This document shows, in pieces, positions 29,834 to 38,037 of a stretch of 64,000 nucleotides of DNA. This DNA comes from CADEFX01 sp046154585. GTDB lineage: Bacteria > Pseudomonadota > Alphaproteobacteria > Rhizobiales > Hyphomicrobiaceae. The notes beneath the pieces were generated by a model, which worked only from the letters and a program-made list of their open reading frames with translations, did not search any database and was not told the DNA's origin. Every line of letters begins with the position of its first letter. Positions within the stretch are counted from its first letter, which is position 1. Made by a program: the position numbers and the translations under genes. The stretch is from positions 54,580 through 118,579 of the forward strand of contig JBJXDX010000079.1 of assembly GCA_046154585.1 (NCBI GenBank), in the 5' to 3' direction.

Positions 29834-30514
29834 TCAACCAGCCAGGGCCGCTGCCGCCTGCCCGTTGTTTTGGCCGAACACGCGATGCCGCCAATAGGGG
29901 CTGTAGCACACGAGCACGCGACCGGGGCCATCATAGTAGCGGCAATGACCCTCGCCGGATACGTACGAGGCAAGGTAGGACTTGGTCGGCCGGCGGATGG
30001 AATAGGACACGTCCGCGGTACGCGCGACGACGTATTTGCCGTTGGCAACGAGCGGCTTCCCCTTCTCCAGCGTCAGCTCCTCGAGCGGTCCGGCCGAAGC
30101 CACCACCACCTTTCCGTGCCCGCTCACTTTCGTCTGCCAGTCGATCAGCCCTTCGCCTGCCCAGAAGGAGGTCCACATCTTCTCGCGATATGCACTCAGG
30201 TTGAGCGCGCCTTCCGATGCCCAGTAGCTGCCGCTCTCCAGCACCCAGGTTTCGCCCTTCACGTCCAGCACATAAAATCCACCGAAGGACGCCTCGAGGA
30301 AGATGATGCCCGTGCCCTTGTACGTCGGCCGGAAGAAGCCTTCCTCCGACAGATAAGATTTCACGACGCGCCCGACCGACGGCACATTGACCGTCATGTC
30401 GATGGCACCGGTCATGCTGGACAGCGCGCCCGCCTCGGCCTGTATGGCCTCATTGTCGAGCGTGGCTTTGACGTACTGCATGCCTTCCAGCGTTTCGATC
30501 TCGAACTTTGCCAT
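29834..30514 (-). CDS. AIM24-family protein
   Basis: 226 residues, predominantly beta. Recognised from QAEAGALSSMTGAIDM, VKSYLSEEGFFRPTYKGTG and the SGGYVVL-like segment FGGFYVLDVKGETWVLESGSYWA. The family forms a double beta-barrel; the yeast homologue Aim24 acts in mitochondrial inner-membrane organisation, while bacterial roles are undefined. The ATG is 4 nt from the end of a 167-bp repeat element, so the native leader and any Shine-Dalgarno have been replaced by repeat sequence. Confidence 0.85.
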   Translation of the reverse strand: MAKFEIETLEGMQYVKATLDNEAIQAEAGALSSMTGAIDMTVNVPSVGRVVKSYLSEEGFFRPTYKGTGIIFLEASFGGFYVLDVKGETWVLESGSYWASEGALNLSAYREKMWTSFWAGEGLIDWQTKVSGHGKVVVASAGPLEELTLEKGKPLVANGKYVVARTADVSYSIRRPTKSYLASYVSGEGHCRYYDGPGRVLVCYSPYWRHRVFGQNNGQAAAALAG

Positions 30515-30518
30515 GGCA

Positions 30519-30832
30519 CTAGTGTCCCGATTCCGCAGTTCGCCTGATCTCGATGCTAGAGCAGGATCGCTTCGGATTGATCACTTTGCCTGAACCGAGG
30601 CGCCTCGGCCGAAGCGTGAATCCTGCTCTATTCCATATGCTTAGAGTGCGATTCACGCTTCGCATGGAAGCCGGAAGTGTTTCCATGCGAAACGATCGCG
30701 CTCTAGGTCCCTGAGCGAATTTCGGAATCAAAAGGGACTCTAGAATCATAAAGTTGCTCGTGTGATTCCGATCGAGCAATTCGCTCCAGGATGTGCGGCA
30801 AACGCCGGCGAATTTCTCGATCATCACACTCG
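30519..30832 (-). repeat. 167-bp two-hairpin CTAG element, copy 2, interrupted
   Basis: On the minus strand this is the same element as copies 1, 3 and 4, with the hairpin-2 end (30519) facing the AIM24-family start 4 nt away. The total is 314 bp because a 147-bp element interrupts the CTAG in the hairpin-2 loop. Subtracting that insertion leaves exactly 167 bp. The distal terminus reads CACTCG instead of CACTAG. The DUF4239 stop codon lies 5 nt beyond the distal end. Confidence 0.88.
30556..30706 (-). mobile_element. 147-bp two-hairpin element nested in copy 2 (CTAG duplicated)
   Basis: CTAG occurs at both boundaries (30556-30559 and 30703-30706), consistent with insertion at CTAG. Plus-strand hairpin A (30558-30629): AGAGCAGGAT pairs with ATCCTGCTCT, a TGA bulge follows, then CGCTTCGG pairs with CCGAAGCG. 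Hairpin B (30643-30704): AGAGTGCGAT, TCA bulge on the 5' arm, then a 12-bp inner stem. The two are separated by 13 nt, the same plan as the 167-bp family with different sequence. It has no coding capacity, so it must be mobilised in trans, if at all. Confidence 0.8.
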
Positions 30833-30837
30833 CGTCC

Positions 30838-31620
30838 TCAAGGAATGGTCATGCGCTTGTAGACCGCCTCGTAGGCGTCCGGCCCGACGCTGATCGCTCC
30901 ACGGAAGGGCCGGTCGGTCACAAAAATCAGGCAGATCACGGTGCTGAGGAACAGCGTCAGCATCCCGCTGAGAAGGAGCTGGGGGACGAGCTTCATGTCG
31001 AGCATCCACAGAAGCATGATGGTGATCAGGGAGCCGACCAGCACGACATACCACATCAGGGCCGGAATGCCGGTTTCCACCCCCTGGATGCGTGCGCGGC
31101 GCACCTCCGCCATGGTGGCGAACTGGGCGATGGTTTGCCCGTGAATGATCTCCTGCGCCTTGGTCTGCGGCTCATACGCGAACAGCTTGGCCTGGATGGC
31201 ATTCATGCGTGAAACCCCGTCAGCGGACACGATCCCGCGCTGCTGCAGCGGCCATGCTTCCTCGATGACGTAGCGCGTGTACTCGCGGATGAGCGGCAGC
31301 GTCTCGGAGCGCGTGGGCTCCGGATAGTCGGTGATGGAGCGGAAGATGGCCCGCAGATAGCCCGCCTCCCGGTTCACCGTTCTCTCGACATCCGACAGGT
31401 TCTGGTACGCCGCGACCGCGAGCAGGCCGAGCAGCAGCCCGAAGAAGGCGCAGTGGCTGGAGAGGATGACGCCGACGAGATCGTTGAGTCCGGGCTGGCG
31501 TCTCAGCAGCAGGCGAAAGATCGGCCGGATAAAGATGACGCCGGCCCAGGTCACACCCACGAACACGACGGCGAAGAGACCAGCCAGAGCCATCGTAGGA
31601 ATGTCGTAAAGCCAGAGCAT
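30838..31620 (-). CDS. DUF4239-type (bestrophin-like) membrane protein
   Basis: 260 residues from the ATG at 31620, preceded by GGGAG; an upstream frame begins at 31659. Two N-terminal transmembrane segments (MALAGLFAVVFVGVTWAGVIF and the one around SSHCAFFGLLLGLLAVAAY) and two C-terminal ones (YVVLVGSLITIMLLWMLDM, LLLSGMLTLFLSTVICLIFV) flank a soluble helical region. The layout and the NREAGYLRAIFR segment match DUF4239 as I recall it. No function is established. Confidence 0.7.
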   Translation of the reverse strand: MLWLYDIPTMALAGLFAVVFVGVTWAGVIFIRPIFRLLLRRQPGLNDLVGVILSSHCAFFGLLLGLLAVAAYQNLSDVERTVNREAGYLRAIFRSITDYPEPTRSETLPLIREYTRYVIEEAWPLQQRGIVSADGVSRMNAIQAKLFAYEPQTKAQEIIHGQTIAQFATMAEVRRARIQGVETGIPALMWYVVLVGSLITIMLLWMLDMKLVPQLLLSGMLTLFLSTVICLIFVTDRPFRGAISVGPDAYEAVYKRMTIP

Positions 31621-31798
31621 CGCAATCTCCCTGCGTAGGCTCTGTGTGTCATACTCCACCGCGCGCGTTCGGAGAATGCGGTATCACCCGCATGGTGGAT
31701 GCAAGCCTTCAGCCGCGCTGCGCATGCAACCTGTCGACGCTCGCCGCGCGCGCCGTTAAGGTTTGCTTCCCATCTCAAGCTGCAGCAGGAGGAAGTCC

Positions 31799-32110
31799 AT
31801 GGCCGTCACGCTCTTCATGGTCCGCGCCACCATCACCAAGGACAAGGAGGCCGCGTTCAACAAATGGTACAATGAGGAGCATGTGCCCCAGGTGCTGCAG
31901 TACAACGGCGCCGTCAGCGGCCGCCGTTACCGGCGCATCCTGGGCGAGGACAAGTACGAGTACATGGCGCTCTATGAGTTCGCCAGCGAGGACGTCTTCA
32001 AGAAATTCCAGGAGTCGGGCCACCTGAAGGAGCTCAAGGCCGAATACGACAAGCACTTCGGCTCTGTCTCCGACCGCGCCGGCACCGGCTGGGTGCAGGT
32101 GTTTCCGTAA
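31799..32110 (+). CDS. Small dimeric alpha/beta-barrel protein
   Basis: 103 residues from the ATG at 31799, preceded by AGGAGG. The pattern TLFMVRATITKDKEAAFNKWYNEEHVPQVLQYNGAVSGRRYRR followed by YEYMALYEFAS is typical of ferredoxin-like dimeric alpha/beta-barrel proteins (EthD/DUF4286-like). It is probably a cytoplasmic ligand-binding or small enzymatic protein. It is transcribed alone, divergent from the DUF4239 gene. Confidence 0.7.
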   Translation: MAVTLFMVRATITKDKEAAFNKWYNEEHVPQVLQYNGAVSGRRYRRILGEDKYEYMALYEFASEDVFKKFQESGHLKELKAEYDKHFGSVSDRAGTGWVQVFP

Positions 32111-32113
32111 CCC

Positions 32114-32190
32114 GTCATCCTCGCGCGAGCACGCCGCAGGCGTGTCATGTCGCAGACATGCTTCCAGCACGACGCGCGGGGACCCAGCGC
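32114..32190. repeat. GTCATCC-type intergenic repeat
   Basis: Starts GTCATCCTCGCGCGAGCACG and ends GCGCGGGGACCCAGCG, related to the copies at 27121, 51581 and 54166. The insert GGCGTGTCATGTCGCAGACATG contains a small hairpin. It lies just past the stop of the small barrel protein and before the converging ialB-like gene, so it may act as a transcript end. Confidence 0.55.
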
Positions 32191-32215
32191 AAGAAGTGCC
32201 GAAGGCTCGATATCC

Positions 32216-32749
32216 TCAATTGATCGCGCCCAGCGCCTGGGCGAAGCCGGCGAGCGAGATCGGGATGCCGATGCCGGCTTCCTCGGTCTGGAACAGGATG
32301 AAGACCGCCGTCTTGCCGGTCTTGAGCCGCTCGATCAGTGGCTCCTCAGCCACCACCTGGGCGTAGCACGCGAAGTTGTGGCAGCGCAGGAACGGCACGT
32401 TGCCCACGTCCTTGTCGTCGATCTTGAGGCCGAGGCCCGGCGGGAGCAGCACGCCCAGCGGCGCGAAAATCCGCAGCACGCGCGTGCCGTTGGAGAACTT
32501 CTGGAAGTACACCGTCAGGCCGACGTTGTTGCGGTCCTCCGCCGTCACGCTCTGCACCAGCGCGCACACCTCGTTCTTGGAGCCAGGCGGCGGCTGCTTG
32601 CACACCACCTGCCAGTCGCCGTGCTGGGCCTTCACCGTGCCATCTTGCGCTGCGGCCAAGGCCGGCGCGAGGAGTGTCAGGATCAGCGCCAGCGGCAGCC
32701 GCAGATAACGCAGCGCAGTGAGGCAGGATCGGGCCACGTGAGGCTCCAT
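32216..32749 (-). CDS. IalB-family periplasmic protein
   Basis: 177 residues from the ATG at 32749; the frame opens further at 32860. A signal peptide (LPLALILTLLAPALAAAQ, cleavage about residue 35) is followed by the invasion-associated locus B pattern. That pattern is HGDWQVVCK, then CALVQSVTAEDRNNVGLTVYFQ, PLGVLLPPGLGLKIDD, and FLRCHNFACYAQV with paired cysteines, ending AVFILFQTEEAGIGIPISLAGFAQAL. IalB proteins are common in free-living alphaproteobacteria, where the invasion label does not apply. Confidence 0.85.
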   Translation of the reverse strand: MEPHVARSCLTALRYLRLPLALILTLLAPALAAAQDGTVKAQHGDWQVVCKQPPPGSKNEVCALVQSVTAEDRNNVGLTVYFQKFSNGTRVLRIFAPLGVLLPPGLGLKIDDKDVGNVPFLRCHNFACYAQVVAEEPLIERLKTGKTAVFILFQTEEAGIGIPISLAGFAQALGAIN

Positions 32750-33140
32750 TGAGACAGTCGCGCTCCCCGCGAGCGCTCGTGGCGTGGCCGTTCCGCGCGA
32801 CGGCCGGCCAGGGTTTGTGTTTATGGCAGAAATGCTGCTGTGGCCAAGCAATTGGGCCAAAGTGGGACTGCCACCGGAGGGGCGAATCGCACTGCCTCAA
32901 ATATGCCGCGATATGCCGCAGCGGGCGAGGCTTGAGTTGCGTTCTGGCATCATGCTCATGTGCGCCCCATGGGTGCGGTTGCTTTGGCGCTTCAACCGGC
33001 ATCCTTGCAACTTCCGTCATCGACTACTGGCACGGCGATCGGGGCCGGCGGCAGGAAGCTCGGAGAGTGGGGCGCGCGTGTTCGTGTGCGACCTGTCTCG
33101 TTGGCGAGAGGTGCAGGCTTGAGGCAAGTGCGGCTGGTGG
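32750..33140. other. Gene-free divergent region ialB / ctaC
   Basis: About 390 bp between the divergent ialB-like gene and the repeat upstream of ctaC. Frames present here have composition unlike neighbouring genes and no recognisable similarity. Promoters for ialB and the cytochrome oxidase operon are expected here or within the repeat. Confidence 0.5.
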
Positions 33141-33307
33141 CTAGTGTGATGATCGAGAAATTCGCCGGCACTTTCGGGAGCTCTCAGAGCGAATTTCTCG
33201 ATCTGAATCACACTAGCAAGTTTATGATTCTAGTGTCCCTTTTGATTCCGAAGTTCGCTCAGGGACCTGGCATCGAGATCAGGCGAATTTCGGAATCGGG
33301 ACACTAG
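33141..33307 (+). repeat. 167-bp two-hairpin CTAG element, copy 3 (5' of ctaC)
   Basis: Same architecture as copy 1: CTAGTGTGATGATCGAG at the left, AATCGGGACACTAG at the right. The hairpin-1 stem is conserved, but its loop (CTTTCGGGAGCTCTCAG) differs from copies 1 and 4, so the stem is conserved and the loop is free. It is oriented with hairpin 2 toward ctaC, whose ATG is 52 nt away; here a GGGGAG Shine-Dalgarno is retained outside the element. Confidence 0.9.
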
Positions 33308-33358
33308 TTTGTCACCAGCGGCCGCTGAGCGGTCGCGGAACGGCTGGGGAGCTGACGA

Positions 33359-34294
33359 ATGATCAAAGGGTTGCGGGGCTTCAGTCTCGGCACCGTCATG
33401 GGCCTGTTCGCTGCGGCGCTGATCGGAGTGCCTCTGGCTCTGGCCGGCACCGGCCAGCCCTCCCCTTGGCAGTACACGATGCAGACCCCGGTCAGCGACG
33501 TGGCGTTGCAGACCGAGTGGTTCCACAGCGCCGTCAACATCGTCATCATCCTGATCGCGCTATTCGTGCTCGTGCTCATGATCTATGTCATGTGGCGGTT
33601 CAACGAGCGGTCCAATCCCACGCCTTCGCGCACGACGCACAACACGCTGGTCGAGGTGCTGTGGACGGTCGTCCCGGTGCTGATCCTCGTCGTGATCGCC
33701 ATCCCGTCCTTCAAGCTGCTCTACTATCAATATTCTTACCCGGCGCCCGACCTCACCATCAAAGCCACGGGCAACCAGTGGAACTGGACCCACGCCTATC
33801 CCGACCACGGCAACTTCAGCTTCACCTCCGTCATGCTCAATGATGCGGAGCGCCAGGCGCGCATCGATAAGGGCATCCCGGCACCCCGCCTGCTGGCGGT
33901 CGACAACGAGGTTCTGGTCCCCGTCGATAAGTACGTGCACGTCCTCGTGACGGCCTCCGACGTGATCCACAACTGGACCATCCCCTCGTTCGGCTCCAAG
34001 GTCGATGCCGTCCCCGGCCGTGTCACCGCCACCTGGTTCCACGTCAAGCAGGAAGGCATCTTCTACGGCCAGTGCTCGGAGCTGTGCGGCAAGGATCACG
34101 CCTTTATGCCGATCGGCGTCCGCGTGGTAAAAGAGGCGGTCTTCAACGAGTGGGTCGAGGCCATGAAGGCCCGCGACCGGCGCCGCGCTCGCGAGATCAT
34201 CGACCGCGTTGCCCTCGAGCACGCCAAGATCGCGGCCGAGCGCGAGGGCACACCGGCAACGATCGTGCAGGCGCAGGCCGCTGGTGCGCGCTGA
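33359..34294 (+). CDS. ctaC: Cytochrome c oxidase subunit II
   Basis: 311 residues. A signal/anchor segment (residues 9-30) and two membrane helices precede a periplasmic cupredoxin domain. The CuA site is intact: SDVIHNWTIPSFG with the His ligand, then GQCSELCGKDHAFMPI near residue 236-250 with both Cys, Glu, His and Met ligands. The conserved aromatic region GNQWNWTHAYP handles electron entry from cytochrome c. It is the first gene of the oxidase cluster, with GGGGAG shortly before the ATG. A 167-bp repeat sits in its leader. Confidence 0.96.
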   Translation: MIKGLRGFSLGTVMGLFAAALIGVPLALAGTGQPSPWQYTMQTPVSDVALQTEWFHSAVNIVIILIALFVLVLMIYVMWRFNERSNPTPSRTTHNTLVEVLWTVVPVLILVVIAIPSFKLLYYQYSYPAPDLTIKATGNQWNWTHAYPDHGNFSFTSVMLNDAERQARIDKGIPAPRLLAVDNEVLVPVDKYVHVLVTASDVIHNWTIPSFGSKVDAVPGRVTATWFHVKQEGIFYGQCSELCGKDHAFMPIGVRVVKEAVFNEWVEAMKARDRRRAREIIDRVALEHAKIAAEREGTPATIVQAQAAGAR

Positions 34295-34398
34295 GGCCAC
34301 AACGTGGCAAGGTGGTGCCGCCCGGCCAACCGGCGGCAGGCTCTTTTGCGCGAGTTCGCAAGGCACTTCGAAAAGCACACGAATTAAGGTGATCGGAC

Positions 34399-36057
34399 AT
34401 GGCTAGCACGGCGCACGCGGAACACGATCACGAGCACACGCCCTACGGTTATGGCCGCTGGCTGTACTCCACCAACCACAAGGACATCGGCACGATGTAC
34501 CTCCTCTTCGCCATCGTGGCGGGGGTCATCGGCGGTTTCCTCTCGGTGATGATGCGGCTCGAGCTGCAAGAGCCGGGCATGCAGTACTTCGCCAATCCGC
34601 ACACCTTCAACGTGTTCGTCACCGGCCACGGCCTCATCATGGTGTTCTTCATGGTCATGCCGGCCATGATTGGCGGCTTCGGCAACTGGTTCGTGCCGCT
34701 GCACATCGGTGCGCCGGACATGGCCTTCCCGCGCATGAACAACATCTCGTTCTGGCTGCTGCCCGCGTCCTTCGGCCTGCTGTTGATCTCGATGTTCGTG
34801 GAAGGCGCCGGCACCTGCAAGCAGATCTCGGACGCAGTCGGACCGCGCGACATCTCGGGTTGCGGTGTCGGCGGCGGCTGGACGGTGTATGCGCCGCTTT
34901 CGACGACGGGCCACCCCGGCCCGGCCATGGACTTCGCCATCCTGTCGCTGCATCTCGCCGGCGCGTCCTCAATCCTGGGCGCCATCAACTTCATCACCAC
35001 CATCTTCAACATGCGCGCACCCGGCATGACGATGCACAAGATGCCGCTGTTCGCCTGGTCGGTGCTGGTGACGGCCTTCCTGCTGCTGCTGTCGCTGCCC
35101 GTTCTGGCCGGCGCCATCACCATGCTGCTGACGGACCGCAACTTCGGCACCACGTTCTTCACGGCCAGCGGCGGCGGTGACCCGCTGCTGTACCAGCATC
35201 TGTTCTGGTTCTTCGGTCATCCCGAGGTCTACATCCTGATCCTGCCGGGCTTCGGCATGGTCAGCCATGTCATTTCGACGTTCTCGAGAAAGCCGATATT
35301 CGGCTATCTCGGCATGGCCTACGCCATGGTCGCCATCGGCCTCGTCGGCTTCGTCGTGTGGGCGCACCACATGTACACGTCGGGCATGGGCGTGGACGCG
35401 CAGGCCTACTTCATCTTCGCCACCATGGTCATCGCCGTGCCCACGGGCGTAAAGATCTTCTCCTGGATCGCCACCATGTGGGGCGGCTCCATCCGCTTCA
35501 CCACGCCGATGCTGTGGGCGCTGGGCTTCATCTTCCTGTTCACGGTCGGCGGCGTCACGGGTGTCGTGCTCGCCAACGCCGGCATCGACCGCTACCTGCA
35601 CGACACCTATTACGTCGTCGCCCACTTCCACTACGTGCTCTCGCTCGGGGCCGTCTTCGCCATCTTCGCGGGCTGGTACTACTGGTTCCCGAAGATGTCG
35701 GGCTACATGTATTCCGAGGCGATCGGCAAGGCGCACTTCTGGATCACGTTCGTGGGCGCCAACGTGTTGTTCTTCCCGCAGCACTTCCTGGGCCTTGCCG
35801 GCATGCCGCGCCGCTATGCCGACTATCCTGATGCTTTCGCCGGCTGGAACAAGATCTCCTCGTTCGGGTCGTACATGACGGCCTTCGGCGTCTTCGTCTT
35901 CCTGTACGGCGTCATCATGGCGTTCAGGCGCAAGGAGAAGGCCGCAGACAACCCGTGGGGCGAGGGCGCCACCACGCTCGAATGGACACTGCCGTCGCCG
36001 CCTGCGTTCCACTCGTTCGAGACGCTGCCGAAGATCGCGGCCACGGATCATCACTAG
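34399..36057 (+). CDS. ctaD: Cytochrome c oxidase subunit I
   Basis: 552 residues, 12 transmembrane helices; carries heme a and the heme a3-CuB site. Signatures include GRWLYSTNHKDIGTMYLLF, FFGHPEVYILILPGFGMVSH (CuB and cross-linked His-Tyr region) and HDTYYVVAHFHYVLSLGAVF for the heme a3/heme a histidines. The YSTNHKDIG start and the C-terminal GATTLEWTLPSPPAFHSF identify an aa3-type cytochrome c oxidase rather than a quinol oxidase. It follows ctaC at 104 bp. Confidence 0.97.
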   Translation: MASTAHAEHDHEHTPYGYGRWLYSTNHKDIGTMYLLFAIVAGVIGGFLSVMMRLELQEPGMQYFANPHTFNVFVTGHGLIMVFFMVMPAMIGGFGNWFVPLHIGAPDMAFPRMNNISFWLLPASFGLLLISMFVEGAGTCKQISDAVGPRDISGCGVGGGWTVYAPLSTTGHPGPAMDFAILSLHLAGASSILGAINFITTIFNMRAPGMTMHKMPLFAWSVLVTAFLLLLSLPVLAGAITMLLTDRNFGTTFFTASGGGDPLLYQHLFWFFGHPEVYILILPGFGMVSHVISTFSRKPIFGYLGMAYAMVAIGLVGFVVWAHHMYTSGMGVDAQAYFIFATMVIAVPTGVKIFSWIATMWGGSIRFTTPMLWALGFIFLFTVGGVTGVVLANAGIDRYLHDTYYVVAHFHYVLSLGAVFAIFAGWYYWFPKMSGYMYSEAIGKAHFWITFVGANVLFFPQHFLGLAGMPRRYADYPDAFAGWNKISSFGSYMTAFGVFVFLYGVIMAFRRKEKAADNPWGEGATTLEWTLPSPPAFHSFETLPKIAATDHH

Positions 36058-36091
36058 CCTGGCCCGTGCTGCGGCCTGACTGAAGGATCAG

Positions 36092-37033
36092 ATGGCGGAT
36101 ATCGCGCACACGGGCGTTGGCATCGAGGGGCGGGCTCTAAGCCCAACCGCCGGCGGCAGCGTCGGCGACTTCATCACGCTGATGAAGCCGCGCGTCATGT
36201 CGCTGGTGATCTTCACCGCGCTCACCGGCCTGGTGCTGGCGCCGGGCACCTTGCATCCGGCACTGGCGGTCATCGCGCTCCTCTGCATCGCCGTCGGGGC
36301 CGGTGCGTCAGGCGCATTGAACATGTGGTACGACGCCGACATCGACGGTCAGATGCAGCGCACGGCGGCGCGTCCCATTCCGCGCGGCCGCGTCACGGCC
36401 GAGGAGGCGCTGACCTTCGGTGTCGTTCTCTCCGGCTTCTCTGTCTTCACACTCGGCTTGATCGTCAACTGGGTGGCGGGCGCCCTGCTGGCCCTGACGA
36501 TCGCCTTCTACATCTTCGTCTACACCATGTGGCTGAAACGCCGGACGCCACAGAACATCGTCATCGGCGGTGCCGCCGGCGCCTTTCCGCCCATGATCGG
36601 CTGGGCCGCCGTCACCGGCACCGTGTCGTTCGAGAGCATCCTGCTCTTCCTCATCATCTTCATGTGGACGCCGCCGCACTTCTGGGCGCTGGCGCTCTAC
36701 CGCTGCCGCGACTACGAGCGGGTCGGCGTGCCGATGCTGCCCGTCGTCGCCGGCCGGCTCGAGACCCGCCGCCAGATCGTCATTTACAGCGCTCTCTTGG
36801 TGCCGCTCGCCGTGCTGCCCGCGCTGATAGGTTTTGCCGGCGCCTTCTACGGCGCCACCGCCATCATTCTCGGCGCCGTTTTCATGGCGCTCGCCCTCGG
36901 CATCTGGAGCGCGGAGGACGACGCCCAAGTCGATCAGACGGCGCGCCACCTGTTCCGTTTCTCTATTCTCTATCTCTTTCTGCTCTTTGCCGCGCTGCTG
37001 GTCGAGCGCGTGGCAGCAGTCGCGATGAGTTGA
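36092..37033 (+). CDS. ctaB: Protoheme IX farnesyltransferase (heme o synthase)
   Basis: 313 residues, UbiA-family polytopic membrane prenyltransferase making heme o, the precursor of the heme a needed by CtaD. The prenyl-diphosphate Mg site is NMWYDADIDGQMQRTAARPIPRG, with the second conserved motif around WTPPHFWALALYRCRDYERVGVPMLPVV. It lies directly downstream of ctaD, as usual in alphaproteobacteria. Confidence 0.95.
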   Translation: MADIAHTGVGIEGRALSPTAGGSVGDFITLMKPRVMSLVIFTALTGLVLAPGTLHPALAVIALLCIAVGAGASGALNMWYDADIDGQMQRTAARPIPRGRVTAEEALTFGVVLSGFSVFTLGLIVNWVAGALLALTIAFYIFVYTMWLKRRTPQNIVIGGAAGAFPPMIGWAAVTGTVSFESILLFLIIFMWTPPHFWALALYRCRDYERVGVPMLPVVAGRLETRRQIVIYSALLVPLAVLPALIGFAGAFYGATAIILGAVFMALALGIWSAEDDAQVDQTARHLFRFSILYLFLLFAALLVERVAAVAMS

Positions 37034-37049
37034 CACGTGAGGCCCCGCG

Positions 37050-37199
37050 TTGAGCGAACCGGAAGACGAGGCGGAACGGCGGCGGCGCCAGCGCATGCGC
37101 TCCTTGGCGATCGGGCTGGCGTTGGCTGCCCTCGCGATTCTGTTCTACGTCGCGACCATCGTGCGGCTCGGCGGCAACGTCATGAACCGTCCGCTGTGA
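37050..37199 (+). CDS. Small single-span protein of the cta cluster (CoxF-like)
   Basis: 49 residues starting at TTG: an acidic/basic N-terminus (SEPEDEAERRRRQRMR), one hydrophobic segment (SLAIGLALAALAILFYVATIV) and a short tail RLGGNVMNRPL. A small ORF between ctaB and ctaG with this topology is common in alphaproteobacteria and is usually named CoxF. GTGAGG lies upstream, and the gap to ctaG is 13 bp. Too short for many gene finders. Likely an assembly factor or accessory subunit, inferred from position only. Confidence 0.75.
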   Translation: MSEPEDEAERRRRQRMRSLAIGLALAALAILFYVATIVRLGGNVMNRPL

Positions 37200-37212
37200 C
37201 CGGGGCTGGCGC

Positions 37213-37821
37213 ATGAGCACCGTCGCGCAGAATCCCGACATGGCCCGGCGGCACCGCCGCGTGGCGATGGCCTGTGCCGTCTTTGTGGTCGGCATGGTCG
37301 GACTCGCCTATGCCTCCGTGCCGCTCTATCGCCTGTTCTGCCAGGTTACGGGCTTCGCCGGCACGCCCCAGCGCGTCGATCATGCGTCCAATGCCGTCGG
37401 CGACCGTGTCATCACGGTGCGCTTCGACGCCAACGTCGGTCCGGGCCTGAGCTGGGATTTCGTGCCCGAGCGGACCACCCAGGATGTGCGGGTCGGCGAG
37501 AACACGCTTGCCTTCTACAAGGTCACGAACCGGTCCTCGAAGGCCGTGGTCGGCTCCGCAACCTTCAACGTCACGCCTGACCAGGCCGGCGCCTTCTTCA
37601 ACAAGATGGAATGCTTCTGCTTCACCGAGCAGCGCCTCGAGCCTGGCCAAAGCCTCGACATGCCGGTGAGCTTCTTCATCGATCCGGCGATCGTAAAGGA
37701 CAAGGACGGAAGCTGGATTCGCAATATAACGCTGTCCTACACTTTCTATCCGGTGGACCATCCGAAGGCGCGCGCCGACGCGCCGGCGGCGGGGACGGCG
37801 ACGCAAGGGATCGTGAGATAA
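37213..37821 (+). CDS. ctaG: Cytochrome c oxidase assembly protein CtaG/Cox11
   Basis: 202 residues. One N-terminal membrane anchor (MACAVFVVGMVGLAYASVPLY) and a periplasmic Ig-like domain that delivers copper to CuB. The conserved VPLYRLFCQVTGFAGT and the copper-binding KMECFCFTEQ (about residues 130-138) are intact, as is the VSFFIDP segment. It lies between the small CoxF-like gene and a 167-bp repeat that separates it from ctaE. Confidence 0.95.
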   Translation: MSTVAQNPDMARRHRRVAMACAVFVVGMVGLAYASVPLYRLFCQVTGFAGTPQRVDHASNAVGDRVITVRFDANVGPGLSWDFVPERTTQDVRVGENTLAFYKVTNRSSKAVVGSATFNVTPDQAGAFFNKMECFCFTEQRLEPGQSLDMPVSFFIDPAIVKDKDGSWIRNITLSYTFYPVDHPKARADAPAAGTATQGIVR

Positions 37822-37833
37822 GTGAGCCGCGCG

Positions 37834-38000
37834 CTAGTGTGATGATCGAGATATTCGCTTGCATCTGCCGCACATCCTGGAGCGAATTTCTCGATCTGAA
37901 TCAGACTAGCAAGTCTATGATGCTAGTGTCCTTTTGGATTCCGAAGTTCGCTCCCGAGCCTAGTATCGAGATCGGGCGAACTTCGGAATCGGGACACTAG
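37834..38000 (+). repeat. 167-bp two-hairpin CTAG element, copy 4 (between ctaG and ctaE)
   Basis: Begins CTAGTGTGATGATCGAGATA and ends AATCGGGACACTAG; hairpins 1 and 2 are spaced as in copy 1. It starts 12 nt after the ctaG stop and ends 37 nt before the ctaE ATG, with hairpin 2 toward ctaE. It therefore interrupts what is otherwise a co-directional oxidase gene set and could attenuate or process the transcript (inference). Confidence 0.9.
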
Positions 38001-38037
38001 CGCGGTTCGAAGACGATGACGGGGACTGGAGCAGGCC

